This document shows positions 48,412-56,679 of a stretch of DNA of 64,000 nucleotides, piece by piece. This stretch comes from Lagopus muta (lineage: Eukaryota > Chordata > Aves > Galliformes > Phasianidae). A model generated the notes under the pieces. The model was not told the origin of the DNA. It did not search any database and was given only the letters and a program-made list of their open reading frames with translations. A program made the position numbers and the translations under genes. Position 1 is the first letter of the stretch. Every line of letters begins with the position of its first letter. The stretch is taken from contig NC_064437.1 in assembly GCF_023343835.1 (NCBI RefSeq), forward strand, positions 6,028,001 through 6,092,000. Direction: 5' to 3'.

Positions 48412-48786
48412 TCAGTTGGCGTCGGCTGCGGGCGGAGGGCCGCCCTCCATCAGCCGCACCACGGCGCTGCGCCGGTACAGCCGGGCCAGGTCCAGCGCCG
48501 TGTCGCCGCGGCGGTTCTGGTGCGCCACGCGGCTCGGGGTGCGCCGCAGCAGGAACTCCACCACCCGCACGTGGCCCTCCTGAGCCGCCAGGTGCAGCGG
48601 CAGGTTGCCTTCCGCGTCCTCGATGTTCACGTCGGCGTGGAACTCCAGCAGGGTCTGCAAAGTGTCCAGGAAACCCGCTCTGGCTACGTCGTGAATGACG
48701 GCGAAGCCGGTACTGTCCTTCAGGTTGGGGTTCGCGCCGCTCATCAGCAGTCTGCGGGCGATCTCGGGGTTGCCGAGCTTCATCAC
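48412..48786 (-). CDS. CDKN2C: CDKN2C coding exon 2 (p18-INK4c ankyrin repeats 2-5)
   Basis: p18-INK4c binds CDK4 and CDK6, blocks cyclin D activation and so arrests cells in G1. This exon gives residues 44-167, starting [10 protein letters not shown] right after an acceptor (CCGCAG|GTGATG) and joining exon 1 in phase 0. Ankyrin-repeat signatures are clear: [40 protein letters not shown] and [14 protein letters not shown]. The stop TGA is at 48,412-48,414. The total of 167 residues is close to the family's 168. The last ~45 residues differ from mammals mainly by gains of Arg, Ala, Pro and Gly (ending [10 protein letters not shown]), in step with a strong rise in GC content. The core CDK-binding repeats are well kept. 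The leading GTG is an internal Val codon and not a start. Confidence 0.97.
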   Translation of the reverse strand: MMKLGNPEIARRLLMSGANPNLKDSTGFAVIHDVARAGFLDTLQTLLEFHADVNIEDAEGNLPLHLAAQEGHVRVVEFLLRRTPSRVAHQNRRGDTALDLARLYRRSAVVRLMEGGPPPAADAN

Positions 48787-50510
48787 CTGCGGGACGGAGT
48801 GAGACGTGAGCGCCCGAGGGGCTCCGCGCCGCCCCAGCCCTCAGCCCGCAGCTCCGAGCCCTACCGCGGGCGGAGGGGCCCCGCGCACGGCTACAAGCTT
48901 TCCTCACTGACCTCGGCAGCCATAGGGGAGTTTTAGTGGCTCGGTGGTGACGGCTTTGTCCCAGAAATTAACGCCTGCAGCGGGCGGGACTTCTCCCCGA
49001 GAAGTTCTCTCGGCTCCTCACCGCAGGGACGCGCAGCCCGGCCCGCTCTGCGCGCACCGAGACACCGCCGCACCACCGCTCAGTGCCGCTCACCGTCGGC
49101 CGTGGGTCTCCGAGGAACAGAGACTGCACCTCAGCGATAAAAAATGCGCGATGTGCTTCGATAAGCCCTCGGGTGTTTGCATTGTCTGCGCATTATCATA
49201 AAGCAAATATTTGTGCCGTGCCATAGTTCTGGCTGCTAAGAAAAATAAATGCTCCAAGAAATTGTTCTCCCCGGTGTTGGAGGCTCAAAATGTCACCTGG
49301 GAGGAAGTCAAAAGGAGTGTTGCAAGGTCCCACACATTTTCTTCTAAAACCAACAAATTACTCTATGGTTATGGATTCTATGATTATATTGGGATTCTAT
49401 AATTTTACTATAAGCAAACCACGGCCACGTTCTGCTGTTACACACATCTCTATTTCAGAAACGATCGTTGGATTTTTCTGATCGTTCCTTTCAGGGGAAA
49501 AAAAAAATTAAAATGCCTCTTTAAATGTTCTCGATTGCATCACAAAATCATTAAAAATTAGAATGCAATTTTTTCTAATTCGGGACATAACAGCCTGCAC
49601 CGATTTTCACCAAATTCCCCTTTTTTTTCTTGTTTTGATTTCTCAGAGCCTGTCCGGACTCCACACCCTGCACCCCTCGGGCAGCACTGCTCTGTTTTTG
49701 CCATCAGCCGCACTGTGAGTGTCAAATCCGAGCAAAATTCCCCCTGAGTTTCCTTACAACTGATGTGAAAACCTTGTGAAAAAAAATTATCAGCATAAAT
49801 TAATGTTACAGTGCGTTAGATGCGAAATAATTGAGCAGAATTTACACAAAGCATCTGCCTCCGAAGTCTCCTAGTGAAAAAATATGCATTTGGCTTTTTA
49901 AGGCCATACAAAAAATATTAAAGTTCATCTAATGATTCTTCTAATTAATAAACCTCATTCCTTCCCCAGTGTGGTGCAGGGCAGAGTGGGTGCAGGGAGC
50001 AGAGGCTCGGGGAAGCACAGCTCTGAACACACTGCTCTTTCACTTCTGAGCAGGAGTGGGAGGGAAAATAGGAGCAATGCGAGCCCTCTTTTGTGTTGGG
50101 AAAATTATTGGGATGTCTTAGGGAGTATTTTTGGAGGGCTCGGGGTGCATTTTTTGTGGATTTAAAAAGTTTATTCGGTTGAAGTGGGAGTTAATAGGCT
50201 CGAGGAAGGCAGGCTCGGGGAGTGAGGCTGCATTGCCACATACGGGGGGGAGAAAATGCTAACAGAGGGGATGGAGCCGGGGGGGGGGGGTGCACAGCTC
50301 CGTTCTGCCCGGCTCCCCTAAGGAGAGGCAACAGCCCGTAGCTGTGGCAGGGAGGATCGGGGCAGGACGGGCAGTGAGGCCTGCAGAAAGCACCTCGTCT
50401 GAAACAAAAAGCAGAGAGGAAGAGGAGCCGAGCAGCTGCTGAATTAAACAGAAATTCAGGGGCACACATATATATCCACAAATATTAATATTTAGGCAAC
50501 CTCTCCGTTT

Positions 50511-50565
50511 TTATTGAGAGGTTATTGAGAGAATATTGAGAAATTATTGAGCGATTATTGAGAGA
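50511..50565 (+). repeat. 11 bp tandem repeat, five units
   Basis: Five consecutive units of TTATTGAGAGA with exact 11 bp periodicity and one to three changes each (50,511; 50,522; 50,533; 50,544; 50,555). Every unit keeps ATTGAG. The period is close to one DNA helical turn, so the T/A steps recur on the same face. Confidence 0.95.
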
Positions 50566-51088
50566 CTGTCTAGATTTGGGAAGCTGCATTGACAGAGCTG
50601 TTCCGAGGGCAGCCACGCACCCGCAGCCCACCTCGGGCACAGAAAGCAGCGGCCGGCCCCTCCTGCTGTGCCCCGGCTGTGCCCCTCTGCTCCATGAGGA
50701 CCGAGGGTCGCGGCGCAGAGCGGGGCCGGGCAGCGGCTGCTGCGCCCCTGTGCCAAGCGGCCCCACGGAGGGCACGGGCAGCTCTCAGCAAATACATCGC
50801 CTCTCTGCAAATCGGCTTCCAGCCCTTGTCCCGAGGATGAAGCCCCGAGCTGCAAGTTTCTTTCTCCCTGACAAAGTTTTTGCTCTAAGCGTCCTGTTTC
50901 CAGCCTTTCGCTCTCTTAAAAGTTGCCCCGAGTGCCCGCACGGTCACCCGGCGCCCGATTTGGGTGAAAACAGCCTCCAAAAAATCGTACAGCCCTGGGG
51001 CTCCGCTCGTGTGCCCCCCCAGAGCCACCCCCGCTTGTCAGCGAGAGGTGCTCATTTTCGAAATGCAACATGTCGATGTCAAGTCAGG

Positions 51089-51122
51089 GAAGAAAAAAAA
51101 AAAAAAAAGAAAGAAAAAAAAA
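51089..51122 (+). repeat. A-rich purine tract
   Basis: Run of A interrupted by single G within CDKN2C intron DNA. Confidence 0.85.
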
Positions 51123-52151
51123 GCTGTAAATATCTCGAGTTCATCCGCAAGCACTCTGCTTTTTACAAAGTACATTTCAGAAATGATTCTCGTGGTTTCG
51201 AGGAGGGGGGAGAAGAGTTAACAAACGATTTTTCTAACGTGTGAAATTAATAAGCCCCGGAGCTCTGCTTCCACGTCCCTCTGTTTCACCTTCGGCACTA
51301 ATAACCACACACTTTCTCCTCATCTATAAACCGTTCCTTTCGCTATCCCGTACGGATTCGACCCTCCTCGCCATCATTATCTGATATTATAAAAAGCAAA
51401 ATCTTTCGTCAGCTGCAACAGTTCGCAGTTGGATGAGCTCCAAATGCTGCCTGTGCGGCTCCACGCTGAAAAACGAGGACACGGCACCCCACGGACGGTC
51501 AGAAACGAAAGAGCCGAACCCCCGCCCCGCCACCGAGCCGATAAAGGGCAATTTTCAGCTCTAATGATGAATGGAGCGCCGGTGGCGGGGCTCGGGGTGC
51601 CGCTCCGCGGCTCTGAGCGCGCATCGAAGGTGCTCGGTGCTGTACAGCCTCCGAACGAGAAAGGTCATTCGGCACAAACAGCGCATAAAGGAAAAGTACC
51701 ATCGCGGCAGAGCCCAGCACCCGGACAAGGCACATTTTAAGAGGGAAAGTTGGGGGGAGGGGGGGGGGAAGAGAACCGAGAAGTGCAGCTCCAAACCATA
51801 GCACATCGGTGTTTACAGACCTGCCCTGAGCCCTGCTCACCTACGGTGATTTCTTTTCGTCTCCTCTATTTCATTCTCTGCCTCCTCCCCTCCGAGTTCC
51901 CAAATCGCACCCAACTCTCAGCCCGTCCGCCACCGAGGGTGACCCCCGGCTGAACCACTGCTTCTGAGCACTTTTATTTCAAGTACGTCATTTTAGGGAG
52001 CTGGAGCCACTAAAGTTATAAAATATGGCATCCAACTCGTTGAAAAAGCCCTCGCATTTCTGCACCAGCCTGCTCAAAGCGTTGTCTTTTTGGCAACCCG
52101 GGTCACGTAGGTAGCAGTGATGAAATATTTTCTCCCTCTCTGGATACCAAC

Positions 52152-52280
52152 CTGCAGCGCAGTCCTCCCAAATCCATTTTGTGCATTGACGTTTACATTC
52201 TTTTGCAACAAATTAGTGAGTTGCACTAGGTCCCCCTTGGCAGCCGCGGACGCCAGCTCGTTCCCAGAAGGCTCGGCCAT
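52152..52280 (-). CDS. CDKN2C: CDKN2C coding exon 1 (p18-INK4c N-terminus)
   Basis: Encodes the first 43 residues, starting MAEPSGNELASAAAKGDL and ending NGFGRTALQ, which is the first ankyrin repeat and the beginning of the second. It is almost identical to vertebrate p18. The donor CAG|GTTGGT ends the exon in phase 0 and matches the acceptor of exon 2. The start codon has a strong context (A at -3, G at +4). It is divergent from FAF1, whose start lies 4.35 kb away. Base composition is balanced, unlike the GC-rich end of exon 2. No missing key residue is seen. Confidence 0.97.
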
Positions 52281-52339
52281 TCTTTAGGGTGACTGACGAT
52301 CAGAAAAAGATGAGATTTTTTTTTAACCAGGCATGGCAT
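52226..52339 (-). CDS. Upstream ORF overlapping the CDKN2C start
   Basis: An ATG at 52,339-52,337 opens a 37-codon frame that ends at TAG (52,228-52,226), 55 bases inside the CDKN2C coding region and out of frame with it. A second ATG five bases later gives a 3-codon ORF ending at 52,323. The first ATG has a weak context (C at -3). If transcripts start to the right of 52,340 and are unspliced here, these uORFs should lower p18 translation. I do not suggest a functional peptide. Confidence 0.4.
   Translation of the reverse strand: MPCLVKKKSHLFLIVSHPKEWPSLLGTSWRPRLPRGT
52292..52320 (-). promoter_or_regulatory. CDKN2C: Candidate splice acceptor 12 bases before the CDKN2C start codon
   Basis: On the minus strand a pyrimidine-rich stretch (TCTCATCTTTTTCTGATC) leads to GTCAG at 52,297-52,293, followed by 12 bases and the start codon. 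Use of this acceptor would splice an upstream non-coding exon from the CpG island directly before the coding sequence and would remove the uORFs. No donor could be fixed; CAG|GTGCCT near 53,580 on the minus strand is one candidate. Confidence 0.35.
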
Positions 52340-52419
52340 CGGAGACTGACAGAAGGATTGGGATGGTTAATCTTCTGGAGTAGACCTTGTAGTAAATACT
52401 CGTAAAGAAACTCCTTGCC

Positions 52420-52450
52420 AAGAGCCCGCCCCTAACTCACACGTGATTAT
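52420..52450 (-). promoter_or_regulatory. CDKN2C: Proximal CDKN2C promoter motifs: GC box and E-box
   Basis: GGGGCGGG (an Sp1-type GC box) at 52,432-52,425 and CACGTG (an E-box) at 52,440-52,445 lie side by side about 150 bases upstream of the start codon, in otherwise AT-balanced DNA. They could serve a short-5'-UTR promoter separate from the CpG island farther upstream. No clear TATA box at the right distance. Confidence 0.4.
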
Positions 52451-53254
52451 TCAGCAAAACTGTAGCTCCGCTTGAAAGAAGATTTCTTTGCTTCCACATA
52501 GAGAGGAACTCATATTAAAGCCTTTGGCCGGTTGCGAGGGGAAATATATTAAGAGCTATGCGATATACGATATATGTTACACGTAACATATATACACGTA
52601 CGTACACCGGAGACTCACTCAAACCTGAGATCCTGGAAGAGGACAACCCACCCTGCTCACAGTCGGCATCTGAGCCTCAGCAGCCGCAGCTCCGAGGCAA
52701 AGTCTTCACTTTGGGGGTCCGCCCGCCGCATGCCCCACTCCGGGCCGGGCAGAAGGCGCGGGGCGAGACGCACCCGGATCTCGCTGCCTCCCTCGGCGCT
52801 CTCTCTGCCAGCGGCGGCCTCACTCCCTCGGCCTCTCCGCGGCTCCGCGATCCGGGCCGGCGGGGGCCGCCCTGGGCGGCGGCGGCCGCGGGGCATCCAG
52901 CGGGGCGGCGGGGCGGCGGGCGGCGGCCCGGCGGGGCGGGCTCGTGCCGTATCCGCGGGGAGCCGAGGCCCCGCCGCTCTCGGTGCCGCCGCCGCCGTCC
53001 GGGCCGGGGTCGGAGGAGCCGCGGGTGCAGCGCCCGGCCCGGGGTGCCGCCGCCGATGACAGCCGCGCTGCGCTGCGCCGCGCTGCTCCGTCCGCTCCGC
53101 AGAACGCTGCACTTGCCGCTCCACAGAGCGCTGCCTCCTCCCGCGGCTCCGCGCTCTCCCTTTTTTTAAGCGCAAACAATCGCTACTTCTGTTTCCTACG
53201 GACACGAAGCCGGTTTCTCTCTCTCCCTCTCTCTCCCTTCCAACCCCCCCCACT

Positions 53255-53256
<2 letters not shown>

Positions 53257-53292
<36 letters not shown>
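53257..53292 (+). repeat. T36 homopolymer
   Basis: Uninterrupted run of 36 T, the longest homopolymer in the window. It is preceded by a CT-rich stretch (53,215-53,256). Confidence 0.92.
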
Positions 53293-53296
<4 letters not shown>

Positions 53297-53476
53297 TCAT
53301 CAGCTTTTTTTGAAAAGAAAAAAAATTTGAGCGCTTTTTGAGTTGAAACACCCGCCCACATTTTAACGGCAGAGATTTAAGGAGGCGCGGCGGAGTTGCG
53401 GCTCGGCCGGCAGGAAGGCCTGCAGCGCCCGCCCCGCCCCTACGGCCCCGCCGCTCCCCGCGGCCATCGCGCGGCC

Positions 53477-53526
53477 GGGACAGGGGGAGGGAAAAGGGAA
53501 AGGGAAAAGGAAAAATAAAAAGAAGG
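53477..53526 (+). repeat. Polypurine GGGAAA-type tract
   Basis: About 50 bases of nearly pure purine (GGGGGAGGGAAAAGGGAAAG...). Near mirror symmetry makes triplex (H-DNA) formation possible. It lies inside the CDKN2C upstream CpG island. Confidence 0.75.
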
Positions 53527-54219
53527 CGTTTATCGGCCGTTTGAGTTCTGTGGACGCCGTGCCCCGCGGCTGCAGGCACCTGCCCGGGGAGCGACCCGGG
53601 GCCAGGGAGAAGCCGTCCCGGCGCTGCGGGAGGCGGCGCACAGCGTCGGCTTTTCGACTTTCCGCCGCTCGCGATGGATTCGCAAGTACCATTTTGGGGG
53701 GGAACGGGCGCCGAGAAGACGCGAGGGATTCCCTCTTCCCGCAAAAGGGCCGCGGAGCAGCGGCGGCGCAGCGTGGAGATGGCAGCGCCCTTCTGACAGC
53801 GGCGCTCCGTGCCCTACGCTGCTCTCGTTGCTTTACGTTTCAGGAAGCATGGGGAGGCTGAATTCCGCCCAAAAGAGCCCCGCGGGAGGTAAGGAGCAAC
53901 GCCGCGGCTCCCTGTGGCGGGGTCCGTCAGCACCCCGCCCGCCTCTTCTCACCGCGGAGACGTTGGCTAGAACGGCCCCGCGCGGGAGGCGGCCCGGAGG
54001 CGATCTGCACCGGGGAGCTGCCGGGCGCACCGCGGCACCCCGGCAGGGACGGCCGGCGCCTCCGATAGGAGACACGGTCGGCCCCGAGGTGATGGGAGGG
54101 CGCGCGGCGATCGCTGCCTCTCTCTTACAGCCCGGCTGCGCGGCTTTTCTGCTGGGATCCCCCAACCGCCCCTCGTTCGTGAGTGCAGAAAGGCGAACGG
54201 TAGTGAGGTGAGCACGCTT

Positions 54220-55730
54220 GAAGCAGGAAAACGCCGTGCTCCGGCTATCGGATGTCCACAGCCACGAAACGAGGGGAAAAGAAAACGTATTTAAGGGCCT
54301 TGCTATGACAGTTCTCTGTCAGAAGCAACAGTGCAGGCAACATTGTTAACAGAAGTATGAATTGTAATTTCCCTCAGAGATAACTCTAGAGATACGTGGC
54401 TATATAAATACGACACCTGTATATTCAAGTCCAGTTGCTTTTCTGCATGAAAATGAAATAACATGCAGCTCTTCGGATTTGGTGTCAGGCGACTTCAATA
54501 AGACCAATTTCGTGACTGATCAGTGCCCCAGATCCCCGGGTTTGGTGCTGTTCGCTGTGCAGATGTACTGCAGAACAGGACTCGGGGCCTTGCAGCAGCC
54601 CCCCACTACTTGTTTTTACAGCTACAAAGCAAGCCCCTGTGTTCTGTTAATCACATAACACAGCAAAAATAATGAAGTACGGCAGGGATGCTGCAGGCCT
54701 CCTGCGAGTGACACTGCCCGGTCAAAACAAGCGGGCAGACATCCATCCAACAATCTTCCCAGAAAGAAGTGTCCCCATCGCAATCATTTCCTTTCGGCGG
54801 TGGTAACGATACCGTCAAATAGAGGGAATTGCCCCGATGGGCAGCAAAACCCCCTCCGGAGGGCTGCAGGGACAGAACCGGCCGTGTTCTGCGGCGCTGT
54901 CCGAGGGCATCTCGGAGTGTGGAGCTGCGAGAACGGAAAGCTTCGCTGTGAATCTCACCTGAGCTTCCCCAGCCGGGGCACGTCGGGCCGCTCGCCTCTC
55001 CTTCACATTCTGGATCAAATCCTTCCCGTCTTGATCCAGAGAAGATATCATTATTTAAAATAATCCTGTGATAGACGTGAACACGGCGTAACTTATCTTG
55101 ACAGCACACCTAGAACACAAATCGGTGCCAGGAATGAACTGGCTCCGGTCCAGTTTCCAAACCTCGCCTTTCAGCCCTCGTTACAGTTACTCTCTAGTAA
55201 TGCGGGGGTGGATTTGTTTGTAGCTCAGCCCGGTCTGCCACGGGCACCTCACCACTCCCGGTACCGACGGCAGCGCCGTGAGGGCAGCGCTGGTCGAACG
55301 GCTGTGAGCCGTAAGAACAGTAAGAAACCTCTCGGGAAGCCTCGCCAGCTTAAACTAAAGCAGGTAAAATGTAACATCTAACTTTTCTCGGGGCCAGCTT
55401 TTCTGACCCCCTGCCTTTCCATCCCGAGTGGTGTTTTAGCACGGCTTGCATCCACCTCGAAACTCTGCGTAGTTTTGCAGCCACCGAGGAGCACCGGACG
55501 CGTCCCGAAGGCGCCCAGTGGCGCTCCCGGGGCGGCTCGCAGCCCTGCCATCCCGCTGCGCCGGTTCCCTCGCTCTCCCCCCACAGAGACGGGACCCACG
55601 GCCGCTCTCCTTCCCCGCTCTTCGCTCTGCTATTTGCCATAGAGCAGAATATGAAAACTCGTCAGGCAGCGGCTCCCGCCGACGCGAATAGAAAAACAAT
55701 AAAGGATTCTCTTTCCTAGAGCTGGGGAAG
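54220..55730. other. CDKN2C-FAF1 spacer
   Basis: Mixed-composition DNA between the two promoter islands. I see no gene, mobile element or clear motif in it. Open frames up to 152 codons on the minus strand have no recognisable features. Confidence 0.6.
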
Positions 55731-56342
55731 GAGCTCGGTTCCGAGATGGCGTGACGGAGCTCCACGGGCCGTCACCGCGAGCAGGGCGCTCGGCCCGCCC
55801 GTGACCCGAGAGACGGCGGGCACCTCGCGCCGGCCGCAGCGATCGCTGAGCGCAGCGTAGCGTTCGTGCTTGACGCGGGGCTGTGAGGGCACCGGGCTGT
55901 GAGGGCAGACGGAAAAACCGGGATTCGGCCGCGCTACGCCGCGCAGCCGCCTCTCGCGGCGCCGGGGCGAGCGCGGGCTGCCGGCGACGCCGTTGGATGC
56001 CCGCCGTTATTTCTCGTTAGGCCGCTCCCCGGGCCGCGGGGCCGCCCTCAGCCGGCCTCGGGGCGGGGGGCGGCCCTGAGGAGACGGCTCCCCCCAGGAG
56101 CCCCGCGGCGAGGCGGGGCGCCCCTCAGGCCGGGCCTAGGCTCGGGGCGGGGCGGCCTTACGCTCTCTCAGGCGCGCTGGGCGGGAAGGAGGCGCGAGCG
56201 CGGCGCGCGCTCCCTCTTTCAGCGGGAACGCGCGGTCAGCGCCGGAAAGGCACCGCCTCCCCCGCTCCCTCCTCCTCCGCTCCGCGAGCGCTTGACAGGA
56301 GCCGGTCACGTGGCGGCCGCAAAGCGCCTCTTTGCGACCTCG

Positions 56343-56432
56343 ATGACAGGCAAAATGTGCGACAGGCGCCGTGCGGGCGGGGAGGGAGCGGCGCTGCCTC
56401 CTCCTTCTCCTCTTCCCCGGGCCGGCCGCTGA
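56343..56432 (+). CDS. Possible 29-codon uORF in the FAF1 5' region
   Basis: ATG at 56,343 (MTGKMCDRRR...) runs to a stop ending at 56,432, 202 bases before the FAF1 start and in another frame. It is relevant only if transcription starts upstream of 56,343. Confidence 0.2.
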   Translation: MTGKMCDRRRAGGEGAALPPPSPLPRAGR

Positions 56433-56487
56433 GCTAGGCAGCGCTGCTCGGCCCCGGCTCCCGCCCGCCCCGCCGCCTCCCGGCCTT

Positions 56488-56526
56488 CCTCCTCCTCCTC
56501 CTCCTCCTCCTCCTCCTCCTCCTCCT
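56488..56526 (+). repeat. (CCT)13 microsatellite in the FAF1 5' UTR
   Basis: Thirteen perfect CCT units about 110 bases before the FAF1 start codon. They are in frame with it as proline codons, although no upstream in-frame ATG was found. Confidence 0.95.
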
Positions 56527-56634
56527 GCTCTTCTCCGTCCGGGCCCGGCCCGCCGCCTCCATGAGCCCGTAGCTCCCGCCGGCACAGCTCTCGCTGCGCG
56601 GGGCAGAGCGGAGCCGGGGCCGCCGCCGGCCGCC

Positions 56635-56679
56635 ATGGCGTCCAACATGGACAGAGAGATGATCCTGGCCGACTTCCAG
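56635..56679 (+). CDS. FAF1: FAF1 coding exon 1 (FAS-associated factor 1, N-terminus)
   Basis: FAF1 is a UBA-UAS-UBX protein that carries ubiquitinated clients to VCP/p97 and takes part in FAS-induced apoptosis and NF-kB restraint. The exon encodes MASNMDREMILADFQ, identical to the vertebrate N-terminus and the first helix of the UBA domain. It ends in the donor CAG|GTAAAC in phase 0. The start codon sits in a perfect context (GCCGCCATGG). Everything after residue 15, including the rest of UBA, the ubiquitin-like domains, UAS and UBX, lies beyond the window. The frame is open for 88 codons upstream back to 56,371, but with no ATG. It is transcribed away from CDKN2C. Confidence 0.95.

Larger units (their letters stand above)
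48787..52151 (-). other. CDKN2C: CDKN2C intron between the two coding exons
   Basis: Bounded by the donor CAG|GTTGGT at 52,151 and the acceptor CCGCAG at 48,787. It holds an 11 bp tandem repeat at 50,511, a run of about ten G near 50,280, an A-rich tract at 51,089-51,122 and several AT-rich unique stretches. No further exon was recognised. Open frames up to 228 codons (50,558-51,244 plus) cross low-complexity sequence and are not credible. Confidence 0.85.
52680..54210. promoter_or_regulatory. CDKN2C: CpG island upstream of CDKN2C (split by T36)
   Basis: Two CpG-dense parts, about 52,680-53,160 and 53,360-54,210, are separated by a T36 run and pyrimidine-rich sequence. It lies 0.4-1.9 kb upstream of the CDKN2C start codon and 2.4-4 kb upstream of FAF1. 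It is the natural location for a distal CDKN2C promoter with a non-coding first exon. Open frames on both strands are GC artefacts. Confidence 0.65.

Noticed and set aside
48257-48907. 216-codon minus-strand frame overlapping CDKN2C exon 2
   Set aside because: It is the wrong frame; the ankyrin-repeat protein is in the frame of 48,412-48,786.
50558-51244. 228-codon open frame in the CDKN2C intron, plus strand
   Set aside because: Crosses a poly-A tract as poly-lysine; intronic and without any family resemblance.
52558-53361. Overlapping 203- and 234-codon frames on both strands upstream of CDKN2C
   Set aside because: Both are CpG-island artefacts; the minus-strand one reads the T36 tract as poly-lysine.
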